64,000 nucleotides of DNA from Microcoleus sp. FACHB-61 (lineage in GTDB: Bacteria; Cyanobacteriota; Cyanobacteriia; Cyanobacteriales; Microcoleaceae). The position numbers and the translations under genes were made by a program. Shown piece by piece: positions 8,692-16,483 of the stretch (position 1 is its first letter; the number at the start of each line of letters is the position of its first letter). Location: contig JACJNY010000061.1 in assembly GCA_014695295.1 (NCBI GenBank), positions 62,001-126,000 on the forward strand, read 5' to 3'. Below the pieces are notes generated by a model. The model made no database searches. It had not been told where the DNA came from and was given only the letters and a program-made list of their open reading frames with translations.

Positions 8692-9849
8692 ATGACAGAC
8701 ATCAACCAAATAGCCGCCGCCTTAGAGGGTAAAGACTACAAACAAGCTGCCCAACTCATCAAACAACTACAAAAAGAATCCCCCGAAAATCCGTGGGTGC
8801 AATACTACATCGCCCGCTACTACGAACTCACCAACAACCCCGAAAAAGCCCAAACAACCTACAAACAAATACTCCGCGACATCACCAACCCCAAAATCGT
8901 CTCCCAGACCCGCCAAGCTATTCAACGGATTGAAAGCGTACAACAAAACCTCCGCCAACAAGCCATACAAACCGCCAAAAACGACCCCAGCAACCTCGAA
9001 CCGGGACTCCTCATCCTCGAACCAGTTAGCCCCGAAAAAAAACCCGCAGCCATTCAAAATATCAGCAGAATCTTTAAAATCGACGCCTACACAACCCGGA
9101 TGCAAATCCAAAGCCGCGGCTGGAGACTCTACAAAACAGGCCCGATTGCCGAACTCCGAATTTACGGTCAAGAACTCCTCAACGCCGGCATTCCCGTATT
9201 TTGGACAACCCTAAGCGATATTCAAAAAATCCAAATCTTCCGAGTGCAACATTTCCAGTCTCTCTCTTCCCCAGCCGTTGTTTGCAAAGATAAACTCGAT
9301 CGACTCGGTGCGATCGAATTTAGCTGGTCAGAAGTTAGCCAAAGAGTAGAAGGCTTGTTGCCGATGTTCATCGAAGTCATGGACTACTCGCCCAACCGAA
9401 GAAAGGAGCAATTTCGCCACAGAGAAATCAGGCAAGATTACGCTCAAATCTGTGACTTACACATTCCCAGCAGAAACTGCATTCTGCGAATTTGCGACCA
9501 AAGTTACGAATTTCAACAAGGAGTGGAATTCACCAAAGCTTCTGCAGATATCCCCACTTCACCGAACCCGAAAAACAAAACATCCAGAGTCAAAAACTCT
9601 CCACAGATTCCTCAAAGTACCACCCGAATTAACTGGAATCACTTACTGGAAATATTCGATCGCCAGCTTGACGTTACAGTTTGGTCAGAATTTACGCCCT
9701 TTGCCGAGACTGTACTCGATTACACTAATATGTTGAGCAAGATCGAATCTCATATAGAAGTCGAGCGCAAATCAGAAACTCCTTGGGACTCAGCTTTTCA
9801 GCTATACAGCGGATTAGCCTTCCTCAGAAATGAAAAAAATAGGGAATAG
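8692..9849 (+). CDS. TPR-containing protein of unknown function
   Basis: A 385-aa soluble protein. Residues 1-75 form about two tetratricopeptide-type helical hairpins (ALEGKDYKQAAQLIKQLQKE, WVQYYIARYYELTNNPEKAQ), suited to protein binding. The central and C-terminal parts (FSWSEVSQRVEGLLPMF, WNHLLEIFDRQLDVTVW) have no motif I can name, but the layout matches proteins I associate with filamentous cyanobacteria. There is no signal peptide or membrane helix. The 200-base spacer before it (8491-8691) shows nothing I can name. Confidence 0.7.
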   Translation: MTDINQIAAALEGKDYKQAAQLIKQLQKESPENPWVQYYIARYYELTNNPEKAQTTYKQILRDITNPKIVSQTRQAIQRIESVQQNLRQQAIQTAKNDPSNLEPGLLILEPVSPEKKPAAIQNISRIFKIDAYTTRMQIQSRGWRLYKTGPIAELRIYGQELLNAGIPVFWTTLSDIQKIQIFRVQHFQSLSSPAVVCKDKLDRLGAIEFSWSEVSQRVEGLLPMFIEVMDYSPNRRKEQFRHREIRQDYAQICDLHIPSRNCILRICDQSYEFQQGVEFTKASADIPTSPNPKNKTSRVKNSPQIPQSTTRINWNHLLEIFDRQLDVTVWSEFTPFAETVLDYTNMLSKIESHIEVERKSETPWDSAFQLYSGLAFLRNEKNRE

Positions 9850-9954
9850 AATAAAGAGTTAAAATTAAAAATGAGTAATGCCATTTTTTAAATTTTTAAC
9901 GCCAGCATTTGGAGTTATCAAATGCCCAATTCCCTATTATCAATTCCCAAATTC

Positions 9955-10425
9955 CTACTTAGTTTTTACCTGACGAGCCATTTCTCGGAAATTGTTCATG
10001 CTGGGACCGGGGGTCCGACGAGTTCCAGTTGGTGTCGGCATTAAATTATTAGGAGCAAAAGTCCGATTCGGTTCAGCTTGACTCGGAACTTTGCCGTTAG
10101 TTGCAGCAGCAGGTATCTTAGCGGGTTCCGCATTATTAGCAGGAGCACTAGCGACTGGTTCCTTTTCTTTCTTAGACTTTTTCTCTACCTTAGCCTTCTT
10201 CGCCGGTTCTGACTTCTCAGACTTAACTGGCTCAACTTTTGCCGGTGCGGCCGCAACAGGCTCAGGCTTCTTGGCAGCAGTCTCAGCCTTCGCAGGCTCA
10301 ACTTTTGCTGGTTCCTTCGCTCCAGATTCGCCCAAATCTAGGAAATATTCAGACTTTTTCAAGCCCAACACTCTGCCAAAAAAGCCGAAAATACCGCCGA
10401 AGAAATTTTTGATAAAACCAAACAT
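9955..10425 (-). CDS. low-complexity Lys/Ala/Pro-rich protein with amphipathic N terminus
   Basis: A 156-aa protein in three parts. Residues 1-22 (MFGFIKNFFGGIFGFFGRVL) are rich in Phe and Gly and could lie flat on a membrane or insert. Residues about 35-115 are an Ala/Lys/Pro/Glu repeat-like linker (KVEPAKAE, PAKVEPVKSE), probably disordered. The basic tail ends in NFREMARQVKTK. I do not recognise a function; similar short proteins with this N terminus seem common in cyanobacteria. It is convergent with the TPR gene. Confidence 0.65.
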   Translation of the reverse strand: MFGFIKNFFGGIFGFFGRVLGLKKSEYFLDLGESGAKEPAKVEPAKAETAAKKPEPVAAAPAKVEPVKSEKSEPAKKAKVEKKSKKEKEPVASAPANNAEPAKIPAAATNGKVPSQAEPNRTFAPNNLMPTPTGTRRTPGPSMNNFREMARQVKTK

Positions 10426-10742
10426 TAGACTTACTCCTTTTGTTCTTTTAGAGAAATTTGTACAAGCTTGTCAACAAAGTTAGATTACGAGCTAAGGCAA
10501 CCTTTGTCTACATTTATTCATCAAAATTTACATTTTGCTGTATCTAAGCTCGCTCATCAAAGCAAGTTATAAGTATAAATACCCGCCCTGCTTTGCACTT
10601 ATTTACAAGTATCTCAGAATTTGTTAGGGATTCCCACTAATTGTCGATCGTACCTCTATCCGATTCCCTAGCTGTCCTAGTAGGGTTCAAACTCCCTAGG
10701 GGAGTGATTTATGCTGTAATCAGCAAGCAATTTTCCAGCAAA

Positions 10743-11360
10743 ATGAACAGTTCGCTCGATCGCAATCCCGTCATCCTGATACACGGCATCTGGGACACAA
10801 AGATGATTTTCAGCAAAATGTCCGCCCGCCTCACCGAACTCGGATGGTCAGTCCACAGCATCAACCTCACCCCCAACGACGGTAGCCTCGGCCTCGACTC
10901 ACTGGCAAAGCAACTCGCAGACTACATCTCTGAAACCTTCGATCCAGAACAATCTTTAGACATAGTAGGCTACAGCATGGGCGGCATCGTCAGCCGCTAC
11001 TACGTCCAGCGACTCGGAGGAATCAACCGCGTACAGCGTTTCATCACCCTATCTTCCCCCCACCACGGCACCCTCACCGCCTATTCCCTACGCCTACCAG
11101 GATACCTGGATATGCGCCCCGATAGTGGCTTGCTGCGCGATTTGAATCAAGATGTGACCATGCTAAAACGCATAAACTTTACATCAATGTGGACGCCATT
11201 TGACATAATGATTGTACCGGCGAACAGCTCCCAAATGCCAGTAGGTAAAGAAGTTAAAGTCAACGTTTTGCTACACCGCCAAATGGTGACAGAACTCCTA
11301 AGTATTAACGCATTAGTTGAAGAACTAAAAGCACCTATTAAAAATAAAACTCCCACTTAA
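10743..11360 (+). CDS. alpha/beta-hydrolase, lipase/esterase-like (first of a tandem pair)
   Basis: A 205-aa serine hydrolase. The start is set at ATG 10743 by comparison with its neighbour, which begins at the same point of the fold; an in-frame TTG at 10641 would add 34 residues without homology. Visible motifs are the oxyanion-hole HGIW near residue 15, the nucleophile elbow GYSMGG, and LSSPHHGT downstream, as in triacylglycerol lipase/PGAP1-like enzymes. No signal peptide, so it probably acts in the cytoplasm on lipids or esters. The second copy starts 2 nt after its stop, so the two are probably co-translated. Confidence 0.82.
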   Translation: MNSSLDRNPVILIHGIWDTKMIFSKMSARLTELGWSVHSINLTPNDGSLGLDSLAKQLADYISETFDPEQSLDIVGYSMGGIVSRYYVQRLGGINRVQRFITLSSPHHGTLTAYSLRLPGYLDMRPDSGLLRDLNQDVTMLKRINFTSMWTPFDIMIVPANSSQMPVGKEVKVNVLLHRQMVTELLSINALVEELKAPIKNKTPT

Positions 11361-11362
11361 AA

Positions 11363-11971
11363 ATGAATAGCAATTTCAGTCGCAACCCAGTCTTGCTAAT
11401 TCACGGAATATTCAGAAAATCGGGAATTTTTTACAAAATGTCTGCCTACCTCACCCAACTGGGATGGTCAGTCTACACCCTCAATCTCTCGCCTCATTGG
11501 GGCAACGCCAGCATAGACGAATTAGCCCAACAAATAGCAGATTATATAGAAAAAACCTTTGCGCCCGAACAGCATTTAGATATAGTAGGATTGAGCATGG
11601 GCGGTTTAGTAACTCGCTACTACCTGCAAAGGTTAGGCGGCATTAACCGAGTGCAGCGCTTTATTGCCATATCTTCTCCTCACAGCGGTACTTGGACGGC
11701 TTACACTCTCTGGGGAAAAGGCTGCATCCAAATGCGTCCTGGCAGTGCTTTTCTGGAAGATTTAAATCGAGATGCAGCCTTGTTGGAAAAGCTCAATTTT
11801 ACTTCGATTTGGACAGATTGGGATTTCATCATCGTACCCGCTTCTAGTTCCCAAATATCGGCGGCCAAAGAAGTAAAATTGTCCGTATTCGCCCATGCCA
11901 TGATGGCGAGGCATTCCAGCAGTTTAAAAGCTGTGGCTGAAGCACTTTCAGAACCATTAAGAAATCAATAG
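11363..11971 (+). CDS. alpha/beta-hydrolase, lipase/esterase-like (second of a tandem pair)
   Basis: A 202-aa paralogue of the preceding enzyme; the two align end to end (HGIF, GLSMGG, ISSPHSGT, IIVPASSSQ) with clear but moderate divergence, pointing to an old tandem duplication. The nucleophile motif, oxyanion HG and a C-terminal histidine-containing stretch (FAHAMMARHS) are kept, so both copies look active. Substrate unknown. Confidence 0.82.
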   Translation: MNSNFSRNPVLLIHGIFRKSGIFYKMSAYLTQLGWSVYTLNLSPHWGNASIDELAQQIADYIEKTFAPEQHLDIVGLSMGGLVTRYYLQRLGGINRVQRFIAISSPHSGTWTAYTLWGKGCIQMRPGSAFLEDLNRDAALLEKLNFTSIWTDWDFIIVPASSSQISAAKEVKLSVFAHAMMARHSSSLKAVAEALSEPLRNQ

Positions 11972-12076
11972 ACTTATTGCATAAATCTTTGATTAATAAG
12001 AAACCGCCGATGAAACGCAGAGGCATTTCAAGATTGTTTGCGAAGGCATATAATTCAAGTATAATGATTAACTTGT

Positions 12077-12242
12077 AGGGTGCGTCAGCAGAGAACTTCT
12101 TAATTACCGAAAAATCACACTCTGCTGACGCACCAGAATCATGATTAAAAATTGTAGATCAAAGTTCAAGGTCTCCGATTCCTCTGTGGAGCCAATTCTT
12201 CAATCTAAAATCTAAAATTTAAAATAGACTGACGCACCCTAA
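12077..12242. repeat. inverted-repeat element with TAGGGTGCGTCA ends
   Basis: GGTGCGTCAGCAGAG (12079-12093) pairs exactly with CTCTGCTGACGCACC (12120-12134). A third, outward copy, TGACGCACCCTA at 12231-12242, mirrors the left end TAGGGTGCGTCA, giving a 166-bp unit with terminal inverted repeats. It has no ORF, so it looks like a small non-autonomous element or dispersed repeat in the spacer between convergent genes. Confidence 0.7.
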
Positions 12243-12252
12243 GAGGCTACTA

Positions 12253-12684
12253 CTAAACTGTATCGCCAACTTCCGCGTATTCGCTGCGCCCAAAAATTGC
12301 TTCAGCCTCACAGTAATACTTGAATTCCAGTATATTGTGGAAAGGATCTTCTAAGAAGAAAGTACGGTGTTCTGTAGGCAAACCGACAAATCGCCGTCTC
12401 GGTTCTTGATAGAAATTTAACTTGTTTTGCTGGGCTTTTGCTAGCAACGCTTCCCAGTCAGCTTCGGAAGTAAAAATTAACCCAAAATGCCGGGGATAGA
12501 TGCCTCGCTGAGGCGTCAAAGGTTCGCGGCTGACGTGGGCGACAATTTGATGGCCGCACAAACCCATAATCGCAGAATTCGGCGATTCGCGACCTAGTTC
12601 GCAGCCGAGCCCGTCTACGTAGAACGCTTTTGTTTGGGCAATATCGGTGACGGGGAAGGCAAGATGAAATAAAACTTGGCTCAT
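12253..12684 (-). CDS. VOC-family (glyoxalase/dioxygenase-fold) protein
   Basis: A 143-aa single-domain protein of the vicinal-oxygen-chelate superfamily: LFHLAFPVTDIAQTKAFY at the start, HFGLIF in the middle and FFLEDPFHNILEFKYY at the end supply the usual His/His/Glu metal-ligand positions. Members act as lyases, dioxygenases or drug-binding proteins; the reaction here is unknown. Its start codon is only 11 nt from that of the divergent VTE6-like gene, so at least one promoter must lie inside the other gene. Confidence 0.85.
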   Translation of the reverse strand: MSQVLFHLAFPVTDIAQTKAFYVDGLGCELGRESPNSAIMGLCGHQIVAHVSREPLTPQRGIYPRHFGLIFTSEADWEALLAKAQQNKLNFYQEPRRRFVGLPTEHRTFFLEDPFHNILEFKYYCEAEAIFGRSEYAEVGDTV

Positions 12685-12695
12685 GGAGGTACTAA

Positions 12696-13508
12696 ATGCA
12701 GAATTCAGAATTGTTCTTTAATTATCTATCTTGGTCTAATCCTTGGTTGGTGGCGATCGCCCTAAATACAGTTTTAATCGCGATCGCCACCATTGCTCCT
12801 AAAAAATTGCTCACTCCCGCTGGCCAATTTCACGGCTGGGTATTGGGCGTCCTCATCTGGGGCTGTTTGGGATGGCAAGGCTATGCTGTCGTGATGTTTT
12901 ACTTTCTTGTCGGATCGGGAGTTACCCGCATCGGCAAAGCCCAAAAAGAAGCAGAAGGCATAGCCGAAAAGCGTTCAGGGGCCCGAGGCCCAGAAAATGT
13001 CTGGGGTTCGGCTTTAACCGCTACTCTTTGCGCTTTGGGAGTTTTGGCATTATCTATTTTAGGAGATACAGGTAAGATTTCTGTGCCACCAGATGCTATT
13101 TCCCTGTTATTGCTGGGTTACGCGGCGAGTTTTTGTACCAAACTTTCCGATACCAGCGCCAGCGAAATCGGCAAAGCTTACGGGAAGCGGACTTTTTTGA
13201 TTACCAGCTTGCAGCCTGTACCTAGAGGTACGGAAGGGGCCGTAAGTTTGGAGGGAACAATCGCGGGTATTGTCGGCTCAATTCTGATTGCGCTTTTGAG
13301 TTGGGCCGTCGGTTTAATTGACTTGACAGGAATTCTTTTTTGTGTTATAGCCGCTTTTATTGCCACGAACATCGAGAGTGTGATTGGGGCGACGGTGCAA
13401 TCAAAGTTTGAGTGGCTGACCAACGAGGTAGTAAATTTTTTCAATACACTCATAGGAGCGATCGCTGCGATCGTTTTGGCGGCGACCTGGAGAGCTTTTT
13501 TAGCTTAG
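12696..13508 (+). CDS. DUF92/TIGR00297 membrane protein, probable phytyl-phosphate kinase (VTE6-like)
   Basis: A 270-aa polytopic membrane protein with about six to seven hydrophobic segments. Conserved stretches GSGVTRIGKAQKEAEG, GPENVWGSALTA, SFCTKLSDTSASEIGKAYGK, PVPRGTEGAVSLEGT and AAFIATNIESVIGA are those of the DUF92/TMEM19 family. The plant and Synechocystis members (VTE6) phosphorylate phytyl phosphate to phytyl diphosphate, recycling chlorophyll-derived phytol into tocopherol and chlorophyll. Here the function is by family only. GGAGG stands 7 nt before the ATG. Confidence 0.85.
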   Translation: MQNSELFFNYLSWSNPWLVAIALNTVLIAIATIAPKKLLTPAGQFHGWVLGVLIWGCLGWQGYAVVMFYFLVGSGVTRIGKAQKEAEGIAEKRSGARGPENVWGSALTATLCALGVLALSILGDTGKISVPPDAISLLLLGYAASFCTKLSDTSASEIGKAYGKRTFLITSLQPVPRGTEGAVSLEGTIAGIVGSILIALLSWAVGLIDLTGILFCVIAAFIATNIESVIGATVQSKFEWLTNEVVNFFNTLIGAIAAIVLAATWRAFLA

Positions 13509-13510
13509 TT

Positions 13511-13615
13511 AATCCTGGACGCATTCGCTACTCAAGAAACCGGGTTTCTTACGATTATTCAAGGCATTAACGCAATATTTTTCGAGAGAAACCCGGTTTC
13601 TGCCTCCAGGATTAG
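13511..13615. repeat. nested palindromic repeat with GAAACCGGGTTTC cores
   Basis: The outer arms TAATCCTGG and CCAGGATTA enclose two self-complementary cores, AAGAAACCGGGTTTCTT (13534-13550) and AGAAACCCGGTTTCT (13587-13601). It is the most complete member of a family found at five other places in this window, and may also act as a terminator for the convergent VTE6-like gene and hetR. Confidence 0.8.
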
Positions 13616-13680
13616 TTATTAACTATTAGTCATTAGTCTCAAGCAATCCACTCATGACTAATGATTAATAGCTAATCAAA

Positions 13681-14745
<1,065 letters not shown>

Positions 14746-14857
14746 TTAAAGGCGATCCACACCGCATAAGTGGTTCTTATTGGTGGCTAATTTAAGTAGA
14801 TTGCTGCACCCTCTGCGCTGACAGTTTACCTATATATAAGTTAGTTATCGCAAGTTA

Positions 14858-14863
14858 ATTATA
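14858..14863 (-). promoter_or_regulatory. possible -10 element of a hetR promoter
   Basis: TATAAT on the minus strand, about 240 nt upstream of the hetR start. No good -35 hexamer sits at normal spacing. A long hetR leader would agree with what is known in Anabaena, where distant start sites are used. The rest of 14634-15093 shows no gene. Confidence 0.25.
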
Positions 14864-15093
14864 GTGCAGCCGTTGAAAATTAAACCCCACTTGCGGCGGG
14901 GAGAACGTAAATAACTGTTGCGATCGGAGGAATTTGAGGCGAATCCGAGCTGATAATTTTTGAATAGTCATGGATGCCAAAACCGATTCGATCGACTACA
15001 ATAAGGGGGGGAGGGCGACGGATATGGGTTGAAAAACCCGGATGAGCCCATGCCTGTGGGTAATTCCTGTTTAATGGGAGAGTTTTCAAGACA

Positions 15094-15136
15094 AAACCGC
15101 CACATACTAGAATCTATCTCTAGGTAGATGGCGGTT
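15094..15136 (-). terminator. hairpin after the degenerate patX copy
   Basis: AAACCGCCA (15094-15102) and TGGCGGTT (15129-15136) form a stem that on the minus strand is followed by TTTTG, about 190 nt past the ORF. The same structure follows the other copy, so it was duplicated with the gene. Confidence 0.5.
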
Positions 15137-15324
15137 CCCGGTTGATATGCTACCATTATTTACACAAAAAAGAATCTCCTAATAACTGTCAACAAAAATT
15201 GCAGTCAACAAAAAGTGTAGTTGTCGCTTAACCTGAAAAACTAGAATCCCAGAAAATCCGATCGAGCGATCGAATAAACGGCCCGAAGCAACTCAGTTGT
15301 GGTAATCACTTGTGTCCAGTGGCA

Positions 15325-15552
15325 TTAGAAATCTTGTAGCGGATGAGTGTAAACATTAGACTCAGTAAAATTCCTGCGTTCGCCGCGCCTCTTACGAGCG
15401 GGCTCGCCCTTTTGTTGAGTTTGGGCTGACAACATATATTGGGCGGTGGCAGTTTCGAGAATGGAGAGTGGAGATTCAAAAGCTTGAGCGGCGCTGGCAC
15501 TCAAGGTAATGCCCAACAGGCTCAGTAAAGCAATTGCAGTGTAGGTTTTCAT
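15325..15552 (-). CDS. PatX-like secreted peptide precursor with degenerate pentapeptide
   Basis: A 75-aa protein, paralogue of the upstream patX copy. The signal peptide is almost identical (MKTYTAIALLSLLGITLSA, cleavage near SAAQA), and both share LSAQTxQKG before the motif and YTHxLQxF at the C terminus. Where the other copy has ERGSGRRE, this one has RKRRGERRN: arginine-rich but without RGSGR. Small indels in the GC-rich DNA explain the difference. It lies between patX and hetR on the same strand. It may be a decaying duplicate, or a variant peptide with another receptor or none. Confidence 0.75.
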   Translation of the reverse strand: MKTYTAIALLSLLGITLSASAAQAFESPLSILETATAQYMLSAQTQQKGEPARKRRGERRNFTESNVYTHPLQDF

Positions 15553-15627
15553 GGGTAGTATTCGTCTCAGTATCTATTTAGAGATACGACATTTACCCAG
15601 GCCGATCAGGATGAATTTCCCTGAAAT

Positions 15628-15944
15628 TATCAAACTATAGAATCTGGAATCAGGAATCAGAAGGAAGAAGAAGAAGGAAAAAGGAAGAAGGAATCAGGCT
15701 TTAGTTAAGCTATCGCGCATTTAAATTGTCTCCTAAAATCCTTGTATAAAAAGCAGAAAATTATCTTTCCCTCTCCCTTTCTCACCCTCTACCCCTCCCG
15801 AAGCAACAGACACTTTAGATGCGTAGCCTCTGATCTATGAGATCTGTCAGAAGTCGATGTAAAATGGAATAAATAAAATCTCTGGCTTCAGTAATAATAA
15901 AAAAAATCCTAATTGCACTACCCAGAAGGTTGCAATAATATACA
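15628..15944. other. unique spacer between the two patX units
   Basis: No gene seen. It begins with a purine-rich low-complexity stretch made of GAAGAAG and GGAATCAG-like words (about 15645-15700), then ordinary AT-rich sequence. It separates the two duplicated units. Confidence 0.6.
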
Positions 15945-15988
15945 AAACCGCCAAATACGAGATTCAATCTCTCGATAGATGGCGGTTT
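15945..15988 (-). terminator. hairpin after patX
   Basis: AAACCGCCA (15945-15953) pairs with TGGCGGTTT (15980-15988), with a second small stem (CGAGA/TCTCG) nested in the loop. Read on the minus strand it ends in TTTTG. It lies 170 nt downstream of the patX stop and is conserved after the other copy. Confidence 0.5.
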
Positions 15989-16159
15989 AAGGTTTATATG
16001 CTATCATCACTTACATAAAAGAAGATCCTAAGGACTGTAAACAAGAAATGCAGTTGCCTTGGAAACCTGAAAAACTAGCATCCCAGGAAATCAGATTGAG
16101 CGCTCGACACGGGCGGCAGAAACTAACTCAATAACGGAAACCGCTTTCGGCCAATGTCA

Positions 16160-16387
16160 TTAAAATGCTTGTAGTTGATGAGTGTAAAGATTAGGCTCAA
16201 TGAACTCTCGGCGTCCGCTGCCTCTTTCTGGAGAACGATCGCCCTTTTGTTCGGTTTGGGCGGATAAAATGTATGGAGCGGTGGCAACTTCGAGCAGTCC
16301 GACGAGGGATTCCAAAGCTTGAGCGGCGCTGGCACTCAAGGTAATGCCCAACAGGCTCAGTAAAGCAATTGCAGTGTAGGTTTGCAT
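16160..16387 (-). CDS. patX: PatX: secreted precursor of the RGSGR pattern-forming peptide
   Basis: A 75-aa precursor. Residues 1-23 are a classical signal peptide (MQTYTAIALLSLLGITLSAS, AQA cleavage), followed by a short spacer and the pentapeptide RGSGR at residues 55-59 (bases 16211-16225), in the context SPERGSGRREF. RGSGR is the sequence shared by PatS and HetN that binds HetR and triggers its loss. PatX proteins (signal peptide plus a late RGSGR-like motif, gene near hetR) are described across filamentous cyanobacteria. Here hetR lies about 1.5 kb downstream on the same strand, after a duplicate of this gene. Expected action: export, processing and diffusion to neighbouring cells to restrain HetR. 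Function is inferred from motif and location. Confidence 0.88.
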   Translation of the reverse strand: MQTYTAIALLSLLGITLSASAAQALESLVGLLEVATAPYILSAQTEQKGDRSPERGSGRREFIEPNLYTHQLQAF

Positions 16388-16465
16388 GGGTAGTATCCGT
16401 GTCAGTGTCTATTACGTGATACGGACTTGCCCCGATCGATCAGGATAAATTTCTGTGAATTTTTC
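16388..16465 (-). promoter_or_regulatory. conserved leader/promoter block of patX
   Basis: The roughly 75 nt before the start are strongly alike in the two copies (compare 15553-15627), sharing GGGTAGTAT next to the ATG and CGATCAGGAT further up. In this copy GTATC (16393-16397) and GATAC (16418-16422) form an inverted pair. Conservation of noncoding DNA between the copies suggests a shared control site or simply recent duplication. Confidence 0.45.
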
Positions 16466-16483
16466 GGATCTCTGCAAAAAACC

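Noticed and set aside
10091-10483. Plus-strand frame antisense to the Lys/Ala/Pro-rich protein
   Set aside because: Arises from the low-complexity codons of the opposite strand.
14880-15156. Two short minus-strand frames upstream of hetR
   Set aside because: They cover the terminator-like hairpin of the inner patX copy, have no signal or motif and are not conserved in the other unit.
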